A DNA stretch of 64,000 nucleotides from NCBI GenBank assembly GCA_029449235.1, contig JANATG010000007.1, positions 496,001-560,000 of the forward strand, given 5' to 3'. Made by a program: the position numbers and the translations under genes. The notes below the pieces were generated by a model, which saw nothing but the letters and a program-made list of their open reading frames with translations, made no database searches and was not told the origin of the DNA. Source of the DNA: Linnemannia schmuckeri (taxonomy: Eukaryota; Mortierellomycota; Mortierellomycetes; Mortierellales; Mortierellaceae). Positions 12,201 through 25,602 of the stretch are shown here, piece after piece. How positions within the stretch are numbered: position 1 is the first letter of the stretch; each line of letters begins with the position of its first letter.

Positions 12201-15200
12201 GCACTAGGAGAGCTCGCAAGGGTCGGCGGGGAAGATTTGCTTCCTTTCATGGACCAGCTCATGCCTTTGATCATCGATACCCTGCAGGATCAGAGTTCGC
12301 CTACAAAGCGCAGTGCTGCCCTGAAAACGCTCGGCCAGCTCTCTTGCAACACTGGCTATGTTATCGATCCTTATATCAAATATCCCGGTCTATTGGACAC
12401 TTTGTTGACGATTCTGAAGACGGAGCAATCTGCCAGCATCCGCAAGGAAACTATCAAGTTGCTCGGTATTCTAGGAGCCCTCGATCCATATCGCCACAAG
12501 GTATAGTGTACAATACCTTGGAGAGGATTGGTTTGGTACTCGACGATGAGGGAAACTAACTTAGTATGCGCAACTCGTTCTCGATAACTAGCAAATGATG
12601 ATGGACAAGGTAGAAGACAATCAACCGGACAAGTCGCAGAGCTCGGATGTGTCACTACTTATGGCAGGGCTTGGTCCATCATCTGAAGATTACTATCCCA
12701 CCGTCGTTATCAATGCCCTTTTGAAGATTCTCAAAGATCCATCTCTGAGCCAACAGTACCAACCAGCTACCCAGGCAATTTTGAACATCTTCCAAGCACT
12801 CCAGCTCAAGATGGTCCCGTTTTTGCCACAGGTAGGCACCCTGAAAAGTTGCATCCGTCTCATGGCATTCTTAAACTCGTAATGAGGGGCACATATACTT
12901 ACAGTACACGCCTTTGGCAACGCGTTTTAGATTATGCCGGTGTACCTGAGTATTATGCAGTCTGGAACTTTGCTCAACCTTGATTTTTACTTTGAAAAGA
13001 TGGGCTTCTTGGTCCTGATTGTCAAGCTCCACATCCGCCCTTACCTCCCTGATCTACTTCAACTCGTCAAGGACAACTGGAGTCATACACGTCTGCAAGA
13101 TCGTATCATTGGATTGGTGGAGAGTATTGCGGTCGCACTGGACGGAGAGTTCAAGGCCTACTTGCCTAACTTGCTCCAGTCCTTCCTTGCTGTGTTCGAC
13201 ACGGATATGACAGAGAGGCATGACACGTCAATTCGTGTTCTACAAGCGTTTGTCAAGTTCGGTTCGAATATCGAGGAATACATGCATTTGGTCATTCCAG
13301 TACTCGTGAAGACGTTCGAGAAACCGGATGCTCCTATGACCTTGCGCAGGACCGCTATCAACACTATCGGTACACTCGCAAAGAAGGTCAACTTTTCCGA
13401 TTATGCTTCAAGGATCATTCATCCCTTTGCTCGTATTCTGGCTCTTCCTGGACCGGAATTGCGCATGCCAACCATGGATGCGCTGTGCTCGTTGGTCCTC
13501 CAACTGGGACAAGACTATGTCAACTTTATCCCAATGATCAAGAAGGTAAGGAGAACGGTTTAAGATTACCACACTAAATGTCAATACAGGTGCAGGTGCT
13601 TAAATTTATTTCAAGCTGTTACTAATCCGCATTGACGCTTATTTTCACAGGTTTTACTTCGAGCTCGGATAAGTCATGTAACATATGATCTCTTGGTCTC
13701 GAAACTGTTGAAAAGGGAGCCTCTTCCTCTGGACCTGCCTGGCTTGGGTGATGACCGTAATGTCGTCATGGCTGATGTTCCGCAAGCAGAGTCAGGAATT
13801 CGGAAGTTGCCTGTTAACCAGCTCTCTCTGCGAAGGGCCTGGGATACCCAACCGCGCTTTACCAAGGATGATTGGGCTGACTGGATTCGCAGGCTTTGCT
13901 TGGAGATGCTCAAGGAGACCCCGTCTCACGCCCTTCGTGCGTGCGCTGACATGGCGAACTCGTACCACCCTCTGGCCAGAGAGCTCTTCAATGCCGCTTT
14001 TGTGTCTTGTTGGAGTGAGCTGCTGGATCAATACAAGGTTCGTCATTTGATTTGTAGGAGGCCTGGTATCCCTGGAGTCATCGAAGTGGTATTAACCGGT
14101 CGTTGTGTTCGTTTTTACTGATATCAACAGGAAGAGCTGGCGCGAGCATTGGAGACAGCCCTGGTTGCACCAAACATCTCGCCGGAGATTACACAGATCC
14201 TGCTCAATCTCGCCGAGTTCATGGAGCACGACGACAAACCTCTGCCGATCGACATTCGCACTCTGGGAGAGTACGCCGCCAAGAGTCACGCCTTCGCCAA
14301 GGCCTTGCATTACAAGGAGCTTGAGTTCTTGACCGAGCCGTCGACCAATGCCATCGAAGAGCTTATCGGAATCAACAACAACCTTCAACAACCCGACGCT
14401 GCTGCTGGTATTCTCACGCATGCTTTGCTCCACCACGACTTTGAACTCAAGGAGGCCTGGTACGAGCGTCTTCAGCGATGGGAGGATGCTCTGGCGGCTT
14501 ATGAGAGGAAGCAGCTCGAGAACCCGAACGACTTATCTTTGACCATTCAACGAATGCGCTGTTTGCACGCACTCGGTGAGTGGGAGGCGCTTTCATCCTT
14601 GGCGCAGGTCAAGTGGGGCAACTCACCAGCTCAGGTCCGGCGTAGAATGGCCTCGTTTGCAGCAGCCGCTGCATGGGGCCTGGGTCAATGGGAGCTTTTG
14701 GACGAGTACATCTCAGCCATGCAGGACAATTCTGACAGGGCGTTCTTCAAGGCCATTTTGGCGTTGCATCGCAACCAGTTCCCTGAGGCCGAGAAATACA
14801 TTGACAAGACCCGGAACATGTTGGATACAGAGCTGACGGCGTTGGTCGGTGAGAGTTACAACCGAGCGTATGCGACAGTGGTGCGTGTCCAGATGATGGC
14901 GGAGTTGGAGGAAATCATTGCTTACAAGCAATTCCACGATCAACCCGACCGACAGGCAACAATTCGCAGAACCTGGATGAAGCGTCTGAAGGGATGCCAG
15001 AGGAACGTGGAGGTCTGGCAGAAGGTGATCAAGGTTCACGCCATCGTCATCTCACCGGAGCAGGAGATGGAAATGCGGATCAAGTTTATGAACTTGTGTC
15101 GCAAGAACGGTCGTTTGAAGCTGGCGGAAAATACAATGGCGACCTTGATGGGACCAGGAACGGCGGATATGAATTTCTCGGCCATGACTCAGGTGACGCC

Positions 15201-18130
15201 ACCTCAGATAGTCTACGCCAAACTCAAGTACATGTGGGCTACAGGGGTCAGGGAGCAGACCTTGGACTGTCTTCGTCAGTTCACTGAGCGTCTTGCATCG
15301 GATCTTGGCCTTGGAACAGTCGAGGATGTCGGCATTGCCATGACTGGCGCTAACCAGCTTAATGGAAATGTCATTGATTATTCCCGATTGCTTGCCCGTT
15401 GTTACCTCAAGCAAGGAGAGTGGCAGTTCGCTCTGCAGGATGGCTGGACACATGTAAGGATACTCGAGATCTGCAGTGGACATGAGTGTGAGGTTATATC
15501 GTTCCTATTGTTGACGCGGTTGCAATACTTTTTCTGTTTTGTAGGACTCCATTGAGGATATTCTGACGCCATATCTCTACGCCACACACTTGGACAAGGA
15601 CTGGTACAAGGCATGGCACACTTGGGCTCTGGCGAACTTTGAGGTGATCACCTTCTACGAGAAGAATCCTCCTCCCAACCATGCAGGACGCGACCCTGGA
15701 CTCCAGTATGTGATCCCGTCTGTCATGGGCTTTTTCAAGTCCATTGCCCTCTCTGCAGAGAACTCGCTTCAGGATACTCTGCGTCTGCTGACGCTTTGGT
15801 TCAAGTTTGGTCACCGCGCCGACGTCAGTGCCGCGTTGAGCGATGGCTTCTCGAGCGTGAGCATCGACACTTGGTTGCAGGTTATCCCGCAGTTGATTGC
15901 TCGTATTCATGCGCCCAGCCCGAATGTCCACCGACTGATCCACCAGTTGTTGGCTGATGTCGGAAAAGAACATCCACAGGCCCTTGTGTATTCCCTCACT
16001 GTCGCCTCCAAGTCACCCAGTGTCCTGCGCAAGAATGCTGCCCTGGCCATCATGGAGAAGATGCGTATCCACAGCCCGTTGTTAGTTGAGCAGGCCCTCC
16101 TGGTCAGCCAGGAACTTATTCGTGTTGCTATTTTGTGGCACGAGATGTGGCATGAGGGTTTGGAAGAGGCCTCGCGTCTTTATTTTGGCGACCGTAACAT
16201 TAACGGAATGTTGGCGCAATTAGAGCCTCTGCATATGATGCTGCAAAGGGTAAAAACGAATATGTGTCACCAACATCGCTTGACGGAAATTGGCAGTTAA
16301 ATGGTTGAAACAAATTCTAACAACAGCTTCAACCTGCTCTTCATTAGGGACCCGAAACTCTTCGTGAGATCTCATTCAACCAAGCTTTCGGACGCGATTT
16401 AAAGGAGGCGCAGGAATGCTGCATCCGGTATGGACAGAGCCAGGATATCAACGATCTCAACCAGGCCTGGGATATCTATTATCAGGTCTTCCGAAGGATC
16501 GCCAAGCAGCTTCCTCAGCTCAGCACTTTGGACCTGCCTTATGTCTCCCCACAGCTGGAGGGCGCGCGAGATTTGGAGCTGGCGATTCCTGGAACTTACA
16601 AGAGTGGCGAGCCTATCGTAAAAATTTCATCGTTTGTGCCGACACTAACGGTGATGACGTCGAAGCAGAGGCCTCGCCGACTCACAGTCAAGGGAAGCGA
16701 TGGACGCGACTATCAATATCTGTTGAAGGGACACGAGGATCTACGTCAGGACGAGCGTGTTATGCAGTTGTTCGGATTGGTCAACACGTTGCTGTCGAGC
16801 GATCCTGAGACGTTCAAGAGATACCTCGGCATCCAGCGGTACCCAGTCATTCCACTCTCACCCAACTCTGGTCTGATTGGTTGGTTGCCCGACACGGACA
16901 CGCTCCACACCCTGATTCGTGATTTCCGCGAGAGTCGCAAGATTCTGCTCAACATTGAGCACCGCATCATGTTGCAGGTGGCGCCGGACTACGACAACCT
17001 GACGTTGATGCAGAAGGTCGAGGTCTTTGAGTACGCATTGAACAACACTGGCGGTCAGGATTTGTATAAGGTACTCTGGCTCAAGAGTCGCAACTCGGAG
17101 GCATGGCTGGATCGTCGTACCAACTACACTCGGTCGTTGGCTGTCATGTCGATGGTTGGGTACATTTTGGGTCTTGGAGATCGTCATCCGTCCAATTTGA
17201 TGTTGGATAGGAACTCGGGCAAGATTGTGCATATTGATTTTGGAGATTGTTTCGAGGTAAGAGCTCCGTCCCCTTGTGCCTTGCATGCCTTGCATATTTT
17301 GCCATACATATTGCATTTTTGTTGAATATGGTCCTTTCCTGACATCTTTTTTTTTTTTTTTTTTTTTTTTTATCATCTGTAGGTTGCAATGCATCGTGAG
17401 AAGTTCCCTGAGCAGATTCCTTTCCGACTCACGCGCATGTTGACTAATGCCATGGAAGTCAGCGGTATTGAGGGTAACTTTAGAAATACCAGCGAGAACG
17501 TCATGCGTGTGCTACGCGAGAACAAGGAGAGTTTGATGGCCGTCTTGGAAGCTTTCGTCTATGATCCTCTTATCAACTGGAGAATTCTGACCACCAGTCC
17601 ACGCCAGCGTAAGTCTGATTAATAGTTACTGATGTGTAAATGCTTGAATTACTGACTCATGATGGCAACGAGCTGACGTTTGTATATCTTTTGTCTACTA
17701 AATGCTACAAGCCATGGAGAATGGACAGGGAGGCGGACAGAATGCGGCCGCGACTGAGTCAACCATGGACGAACAGTCGCGTAACATGCGACGAGTCCTG
17801 CCCAGTGAACGAGAACTCGTCAGGGACAACATGAAGAGTAAGTTTTGCGCGCGTTGCATCTCCTTTGTATCCGTGTTTTTGTTCTTTAACCATACTGATC
17901 TCTCGTTTGTATATGTTTTCTCTCCGGGTATAATAGTGGAGAATCAGCCTGAACAGCTGAACCAGCGAGCGGTGACGATTATTAACCGTGTGACGAACAA
18001 GCTGACTGGCAGAGATTTCAAGCCAGATCGACCCCTGGATGTGCCGTCTCAGGTCGAGAAGCTGATTCTGCAGGCGTCCTCGTACGAGAACTTGTGTCAA
18101 TGCTGGATCGGATGGTGCGCTTTCTGGTAG
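9216..18130 (+). CDS. TOR: TOR (target of rapamycin) PI3K-related protein kinase, 19 exons, 2364 aa
   Basis: Exons: 9216-9280, 9423-9468, 9575-9704, 9820-9939, 10030-10110, 10210-10346, 10435-10629, 10716-11044, 11138-11331, 11428-12500, 12592-12831, 12931-13545, 13651-14037, 14131-15453, 15545-16249, 16348-17256, 17383-17608, 17712-17837, 17937-18130; phases all agree. HEAT repeats fill the first half, then the FAT domain (around 13650-16100). The FRB domain spans the exon 15/16 junction (WHEMWHEGLEEASRLYFG, then WDIYYQVFRR). The kinase domain has HEDLRQDERVMQ, catalytic LGLGDRHPSNLML and IVHIDFGDCFE. The FATC tail ends NLCQCWIGWCAFW. The FRB serine and aromatic residues that contact FKBP12-rapamycin are present, so rapamycin binding is expected (inference). 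Role: nutrient and growth signalling in TORC1/TORC2. A second in-frame ATG lies at codon 3. The last-but-two intron has a T25 tract before its acceptor. Confidence 0.97.
17347..17371. repeat. T25 homopolymer before a TOR splice acceptor
   Basis: Twenty-five T in a row, about a dozen bases before the acceptor at 17381-17382, so it acts as the polypyrimidine tract of this TOR intron. Confidence 0.8.
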
Positions 18131-19399
18131 ACACCTAGGTGTTATTTTTGTTTGTTTATTGTAAAATACATACGCACTTTTGAAGCCACTCGTTTGTTTC
18201 ATGGCGGAGTAATGAGAACAAAAAAGTCGGCGAGGACTATATCTGTTTATCACCGATCCAACAGGGAGGAGAAAAGGCGCAGACAAGGGTCTATTAATAT
18301 TAACATGTGAAAGTGAGGTAACAGAAAGGTAGACAACCATGTTACCTGCTGTCAACGTCAGAGCAACTGGATTACCACGACCACGTTTTCGTTTTCTCTT
18401 ATCTATGGTTATGACACTTCAGAGTGTAGTCTATCTCAAGGGAATTATCGAGTTCTGTGCGTCCTTCTGACAAAGACGAAGACAACGGAAGGGCTCTCAC
18501 ACTTTTGTTGTGTCTGCAAATAGGTAGTGCTTATGTTGCTTGCTTGCAGCCTGAGGAATGTCGATTGGAGGGCAGGGGCCACTACATTTGTTTTTTGAGG
18601 GCATAACGCAATGCGCGTATCCTAAAAGAGAATGGACAGTCGGTTGAATTGGGACCCGAGTACATGTCTATTGTTATTCCTTTACTTCGATGGAATTAGA
18701 GTGATAAAAAAAAGGTGAGCGTCGGGTAGCACGAAAAAGGCCCTGCATGCGCCAAGCGGACAATCGGGGAGCTTTATTGTTGTTTGTTGTGTGTGTCGGG
18801 CATTTGGCGTGGCAAAATGACGACAGTGTTAAACATGCATTTGCCCAACGGATCGGTCTTTGTAATCCATGGTCCATGGGTTAATAGTCAATGGGTAAAT
18901 GGGCATCATAAGGTCAGCCAAGCTTTCACTCAGAGACACTATTACTACCATCGCTTGCTATCGCTCTCTTATTCACCCGTCTTTTAGACAGACACGCTAT
19001 TTAGAAACACCTTGTCCACGGACCAGTTCGATCCATTCTCAGTGTGGCCATGTTTCTCCCTACATGTCAACGAAAACAAAAAGGAATGCGAGAGACAACA
19101 ACATAAACTAAGCAGCACGCCCCTCACCTCTTTTTTCACTCTTCTCTTCTCTCCTTCTTTCACTCCTTTCTTTCTTCCCTTCATGCTCTTCACCTCTCTT
19201 CGATCATCTCCCCTTCCCTTTTCCTCCCCTTTATAACCTTGTTCACTTCTTCCTCCTTGTTTTTCTTTTACTTACCTTAATCCACTCTTCCTAATTATTA
19301 CGCATTTTGCTTCTCAGCATTACATACCCACCAACAACAATCATCCACCCACCACCACACCTTATACCCAATACCCAATACTCTTTTTCTCTATCCACC
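18131..19399. other. Intergenic region: TOR 3' UTR and F-box gene promoter
   Basis: No credible gene is seen in these 1.27 kb. The first part should be TOR 3' UTR. The last ~300 bases (19100-19399) are strongly pyrimidine-rich, with runs of CTTCTCTTC type, and end in a CCA-rich leader directly before the ATG of the F-box gene; this is probably its promoter and 5' UTR. Confidence 0.5.
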
Positions 19400-22180
19400 A
19401 TGTCAGTAAACCCTCTAGACATCCCAGAGATCCTTCAATGGGTCCTCAGTTGCTGTCAAATCCTCGAGCCGGAAGACCTCTTCTCAACTAGCCTTGTCAA
19501 CAAGACTTGGTACCAAGTCTCAAAACGGGCTCAGTGGGTTAGAGTTGAGCTCGATAGCGATTCTTGGGTCGCTCCGTACCACCAAGCTTTGGCTGCACAG
19601 CTCTCGATGTATGGCCATTTTGTTCGGACACTTGTCCTCAAGGAATGTGTAAGTCTTTGTTCTTAATTGTTTGCTTTTCGCTTTTGCCTTTTTGTTTGCC
19701 GATTGCGGGAACTTATATCGGGTCGGTTGTTGTTATGAGGAGCGGGAGGAGGAAAAAAAGAAAGGGGGACGTATTTGCTAGAGGGTACATTATGCAAAAA
19801 GTAAGAGGGAAAAAAGACGCCAGTGTGTCCGTGCTGTGTTACCGTTCGTTATTGAGGCACCAAAAGAAAAGCAAACATTTCAGATACTGCCTTCAGCACA
19901 CGCACCATTCCCCATCTATCTCTTATCATCATGATCTTATTATTCACTACTTCTTGTGCTATCATTCCCCATCTCACTTAGGTCGCAGACCAATCTCAAT
20001 TAGAAGCGCTCCTCCCTTTCATGACCCACCTGCAATCAATCATCGTGGGCCGGGTGACGCTCTACAACCGGTCGTCGTCTCTTCTCCAGTCGCTCGAATT
20101 ACTGCCGAGTACTCATCTCCGGTACCTCTGCCTCCCTCATGTCTCGACCGCTTCGGGACGTATCGACCTCTTGCTCCGGATCTGTGAATCCCAGGCTCAT
20201 CAGATCACACATTTGGATCTGTTGGATAGCGAGATTGATGATGATGTCCTGGCGGATGTTGCGAGGACTTGTCCTTCCCTCAGGACACTGGATCTGTCCA
20301 GGAATGAGGTCATTGCCTTCAAGGGAGTTCTTCACAGCAGCAGTGACAGCGATAATGTGGACGATAGTTTGAAGAACTCGACAGCAACAACAGTGTCAGG
20401 ACATTGGGTCTCGAATCAACCCAAAAGCAACAGCCCCTATTCTCAACGACAAGTTGCTCTGCAGCATGATGCCACCTTTGGTGCATATGACACCCTCGGC
20501 GTACTATTGACAGAGAGTAAACAACAGCAGACGCAAATATATCATCAGCCTCAACAATACCAACAACACCAACACAAACAGCAACACCAAACACAACATC
20601 AGGATCATACGCTGCCATCGACTAGCCTAGCACAGTCACCGCCTCCTCGTCCTCGTCCATCCAAGCTGCTTCAGGAGAGTCCGCCCTTTATGCACCTCGA
20701 GGAGCTCAGTCTCGTGTTTTGCTTCGGGATTGCCAACACAGAGTTCCAGACCCTCTTCCGATCGTTCAGGAACAAGAGCCTTCGATCCCTCAACCTCCAG
20801 TTCACCAACATTGAGGACTCGGGTCTTGAGGCCCTAGCCCACAATTTGGGCCATAGGCTGACGAGCGTTTGTGTGAGCTATTGCAACAGGATTACAGCTC
20901 GAGGGATCCGAGCACTTGTCGAGCCTAATCGATGCCCACGCTTGCTTGAGCTCGAGTTCCTGAGTTGTGATCTTGTCTCTACCGATTGTTTCCGCAACCC
21001 CAACCCTGGGGAGACCTTCTTCTGGGGGTGTCACCGGCTGAGGCGACTCGAGTTTACGTTTCATCCACGAGTCGCCATGAAGCGGATGGATATTGAACGT
21101 GCAGCGGCGGCAGCAGAAGCCGAAGTAGAAGAGCAATTACTACTTCAACAGCAGCAGCAGTCGGGACAGCCTGCATCGATGGACCCACCATTGGATGTTG
21201 GGACTAACAACTTTGGTCTCGTGTTACCACACGCCCAAGACCAGAGTCAACAGGGTCAGGCGCAACTGCAACAACATCACAATCAACAACAACAACAACA
21301 TCTCGAGCAACAGCAACAGCATCAACAAACGTCAACACACCTAAACAAACAAGACAAACAAATGGTGTCGCAGGACTGTGGAATCCGTCCAGAGGAATCT
21401 CAGGCGCGGGAACAATGTCGAGACAACCTGTGGTTGGACGAGCAGGAGTCAGTGCGCAACGACTATTACGCCCTGTTCAGGCAGCTCAAACGGTTGACTG
21501 AACTCCGGTATCTTAACATTTACAACAGCCCAGCACTCAACAACAGCATACATTCCAGCGATTCCTCCCTCCAGGACTCCAGTTCTTTAGTGGCGCTTGC
21601 CACTGTTGACGAGCCCGAGTCTACCTTGCCACTGGTTGGTTCTACACCCACGAACCTTTCGCAGGAACAAGAGTCGGAATCGGTGATGGAAGAGCAAGAA
21701 GGAAGCAGCAGCAGTGACGCTACCGCAGTCAGGAGTAGTTATGAGCGTCGCAGAGAGTCAATTGCATCGGGTAGCGGTCAAGGTGATGACGACGACCAGG
21801 CGACGGATGCGGAGAGACGTCTCAGTGTATCTGACGACCAGTCGAACAAGGTTCCTGGTGTCACAGAACTGTCGGAAATGCGCGAAGAAGCATTCGAGAC
21901 GGCGATTTCTCCAACCCCAGAACCAAAGTCGGTGCATCCCTTCTCGCTCAAGATGGGACTCAAGGCACTCGAGCGACTGACCAATCTTGAGAGCTTGACG
22001 TTTTACGAGCGATCGAGCGTCACTCTTGGAGAAGCGGAGGTTCGATGGATCGGCAAGCATTTCCCTCATCTCTCGATGCTGCAACTTCGAGGATCGATCG
22101 ATGTCTCTGAGAAGGTTAGCCAGCAGCTCGCGTCGCGGCGACCAGACATCAAGCTCCAAGTGTGCTCTCTTTTCGAGTAG
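19400..22180 (+). CDS. F-box/leucine-rich-repeat protein with long Gln/His-rich insertions, 2 exons, 815 aa
   Basis: Exons 19400-19648 and 19982-22180, joined in phase 0. Residues 1-50 form an F-box-like motif (NPLDIPEILQWVL..., LEPEDLFSTSLVNKTWYQVS), which binds Skp1 in SCF ubiquitin ligases. Leucine-rich repeats of the AMN1/RNI type follow, for example ITHLDLLDSEIDDDVLADV, LRTLDLSRNEV, LRSLNLQFTNIEDSGLEAL and LTSVCVSYCNRITARGIRAL, and resume near the C-terminus (LERLTNLESLTFYE, HLSMLQLRGSIDV). The LRR solenoid is interrupted by Gln/His-rich low-complexity segments (around 20525-20600 and 21120-21360) and by a Ser/Asp-rich segment around 21690-21850. Likely role: substrate receptor of an SCF E3 ligase; the substrate is unknown. 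Such F-box/LRR proteins are numerous in fungi like this, so orthology cannot be fixed. Confidence 0.88.
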
Positions 22181-22614
22181 TTCCTGTACATGCATGTAGC
22201 TCTTTTATGTTTTGCCACCAATTTCGAATGAACATTTCTGCAATTTGGGATTTTGACGCATAAAAAAAATGAATTTGAAAAAAGGGAAAAGTCACATGCT
22301 AAGCCACCGTGCGAGGGACCAGAAAGTTGCTTGCCGCCCAGTTTGACGACAGCAGCCTTGCCAAAGGAGACCAAACACACTTCTTTCTCCCACATCCAAC
22401 AGACCCGCACACCAACCAACCACCAAGACTTTTACTCGACAAAACAAAACCGCAGGTGGATTACAGGACGACTATTACTACTGCGGACCGCCTCCAAACC
22501 ACAAGAACCGACCTACATCCTTTCCTTTTCATCCCCTTTTCTCTTTCTCTCTCTCGACCTTGTCAAGAACAGATAACAAGACGACTCTTTAGCCAAGGGT
22601 TACATGCAATCATC
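22181..22614. promoter_or_regulatory. Intergenic region upstream of CTK3
   Basis: These 434 bases lie between the F-box stop codon and the CTK3 start. The second half is CA- and then CT-rich (CTCTTTCTCTCTCTCG near 22540) and probably holds the CTK3 promoter and leader. An open frame crossing from here into CTK3 exon 1 is in the CTK3 frame only from the ATG onward in any meaningful way. Confidence 0.45.
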
Positions 22615-25602
22615 ATGGAGGTCGATCCGTTTGAGGCGCGTCTAGAGTTCCTCTCCTTGCTGGGCAAGCTCAATGCATCACAGCACTCGATTCAGAAGGT
22701 CGGGAACTTTGCGATGAAGAACCGGAAGTTGCACGAGGATCTCTACAACTGTATTATCGAGGAACTGGAGCAGGTGAGGACCCCAACTGTTACTCTTTTT
22801 TTTTTTTTTTTTTTTTACATATGATTACGGTGCTTATTAGTAGAGGGGCGTAGTCGTGGTTATTGTCACTCGATGACGTTTTTTTGCAAGGATAATACGC
22901 CTCCCCCAGGAACTACTTTCTACAGAGAAAAAGAAGCTGTCGACAGGATACCTTAGATCGACTCTTTATCTAAGGACCAGAATTCTATCGACGGCGTTTT
23001 TTTTTTGTTATTTTCGACAAGGGACGCAACATCATCGCGGTCCAACAACCTGGGAATATCCTGACCCGCACACAAAAGTCGATTTACCTTTTTGGCAATG
23101 TGTTAACAACACGGATAGCTTCACGCCTCTTTCGCAACCATCAATCACCGCCGTCGTCGTCATCGTTTTTCATTGTTGTTATGTTTGTATCATTCGTGTT
23201 CGATTCCTCATCTTGTCCTTTTCTTTCTTCTGGCCGCTCGTTTGTATAATAAAATGACTACGAGACCTAACAACAACGGATAACGTGCAATTGGAACGAG
23301 CATTTACATAAACCTTTGACATACGCAGTACAACTGGCTATCATAGACCTCTCCCCTTCCTTCCCCTGCCCTCGTTCTCTTTCCCGCCCTTACCTCCCTT
23401 CTTATCCCTTTATCTCTCTCGTCTTCCCTTCTCTCCTACACACTGACTATTATTTTGACCTCTGGAGTCAAACCAGACTACTCCGCATTTTCACCACTGC
23501 TACTCTCCACTTTATCAGCCAACCACCCACCCACATTCCCTTCCCCTCCTCATACCATTTGACGCGTGTTTTTTCTCGAAAGGCGCCTTTAGGCATATGT
23601 AGTCAAAATTGACTGCATGCCAGGCCCTGCTACACCTCTACTCCCCCTGGTCCCTGTGCCCTGCATCCCCTCCCGTTCTCCAACGCCTCCCTTGTCGTAC
23701 TGACTTCTATTTGCCATACGAATCCCCTATCCAAAACCATACATCTCCCATCACATCACCCCTATCAATCCATATTCTCATTGTTACAAACGTGCACACA
23801 AAGATTTCAAGATATTCATATTACCCCCGCCTGTTTTCTTTCTTTGATCCCTCTCTCCACCCATCTTATTCGGGTTTTTCCCTTTACGACTGGGTTCAAC
23901 AAACATTAGACAAAATCGCTCAATACGAGGATGAACATCTTTTACGTCCTCGACTCGATATGTCACCAAAGCCACAAGGCGGGCTTCCATGGATACATCG
24001 ATCTCATCCAGAAGAACCTCCCCAGGATAATTGAGTGCGTCACGCCCAGCGGACCCAAAGGAAACGTCAACGTTGCTGGAACTAAGAAGGTAAATAATAA
24101 ACTTTTTTTCTCTGCTCTTTGCTCTTTCGCGCGCGAGTCATTCACTATGCTTGTGTTTGTTTTTTGATCGTTTGTTTCTATCTCCTTCTCTTTTCACGCT
24201 TTTTTGTGCTAATCTATTTCGTAATTGTACTTGATAGATACTTGAACTTTGGCGAGTCAGGAAGCTGTTTAGTGACAGTGCACTCGACAAGGTTGAAAAA
24301 CCTCTGCTTTCTAGAGAACTTGGGTAAGGACTTTTGGCAGAGGCAACAAATGTGTTCACCCAGCTTTCAAAGGAATCTAGACTAACTTGGCCCTTCCTTT
24401 TTTTTCTGTATTTTCGGTTGATAGAGCTGATGCACCGGCATCGTTTGACACTGGATTCACAAAGGACGACATTTTGAAACGCATGGACGAGGACCGAGAG
24501 CGAGTAAGAAAACCGCACATACGGCAACTAAAACGCTCCATACTTGGATGATCTTGCAACGCATATTTCACGCCACTGAAACTTACAATCAACCTTGGGT
24601 ATTCATTTTTAACTGTATTAGCACAAGAGGATACGAGAAGAAATCTGGATTCGACCATCAGATGAAGATCCAGGAGCAGAGTTTCTCCAGTACTGGGACG
24701 ACGTATCGGATTTGGACGAGGTCGACTATGAGGACATGGAGGCCGAGAATGAAAAATATTTGCCGGGATACCCCTGGGAGCTCGAGTTTGACCGGTTCTT
24801 GCCCTCGCCTGCGATCTTCAAGTTGAAACCGGGCCTGTCTGTCAAATTGATGGAGTCGGTCTTCTCTGACACGTCCAACAACAGCAACAATGGTAGTAAT
24901 AGCCACAGCAGCAATAATACTCCGACTCCGTCAGCGGCGGCAAAGAGGTTGACCAGCCCGGAGGGGACAGTGTCAATGGCAGGAGGCACTACTAACCCCT
25001 TCGCGATAGCACCTACATCAATCCCAGTAGCTCCTGCTCTACCTGTAGCGCCGTCATTACCCCCTCCGCCACCACCACTACCGTCTTCATTACCATCTTC
25101 AGGAGCAGATACAGCGACGGCGGGACATTCGACGAAATCTAACTACTATAGCCATGACGGTCGCGATCATCACTCTCACTCTCACTCGCATCCACACAGC
25201 CAACACCAGCATCATTCTCATAGTTATTCATCGGCAAACAACAACAATAACAGCAGCAACAGCTCATCTCATCACCACCAACACCACTATTACAGCAGTG
25301 GCAACAGCAACAGCAACAGCAACAGTGCGAACCATTCTCGGAACCATTCCTCACATTCAACATCACATTACGACCACCCGATCCCTACTGGACCTGCGGC
25401 AGATACGGCAGCAGCGACAACGGCGGCGGTGAGTGTATCGACCTCATCTAACACTTCTTCCCGTCGGGGGTCGCCTTCTACATCCTCGTCGTCGTACCAT
25501 CCTTACTCGCGGTTATCACAATACCATGAACGGACGAACAGCAACAACAGCAGCACGCATTCAGGGTATGCGAATGGCCGTGGTGGCGGTGGCGCAACTT
25601 AG
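22615..25602 (+). CDS. CTK3: CTD kinase complex gamma subunit (Ctk3/Lsg1-like), 5 exons, 494 aa
   Basis: Exons 22615-22773, 23910-24089, 24238-24323, 24425-24503, 24622-25602, all phase-consistent. The N-terminal ~135 residues form a CID-like helical domain: MEVDPFEARLEFLSLLGKL, then LNTRMNIFYVLDSICHQSH and YIDLIQKNLPRIIE. The C-terminal CTK3 motif follows: DDILKRMDEDRERHKRIREE with IWIRPSDEDPGAEF and YWDDVSDLDEVDYED. After about residue 270 the protein becomes low-complexity, with Ser/Asn, poly-Pro and a long His-rich part (HSHSHPHSQHQHHSHS). Role from the family: with Ctk1 and Ctk2 it forms CTDK-I, which phosphorylates Ser2 of the RNA polymerase II CTD during elongation. Intron 1 is 1136 bases, far longer than the other introns here. 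The low-complexity tail is less certain than the conserved part, but its frame stays open to a clean stop. Confidence 0.9.
22774..23909 (+). other. CTK3: Long intron 1 of CTK3
   Basis: This 1136-base intron starts with GTGAGG, has a T21 tract at 22796-22816 and ends ...AAACATTAG. Its second half (23330-23900) is strongly pyrimidine-rich. I see no conserved ORF in it on either strand. It could hold an alternative promoter or a small RNA; nothing in the sequence proves either. Confidence 0.6.
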
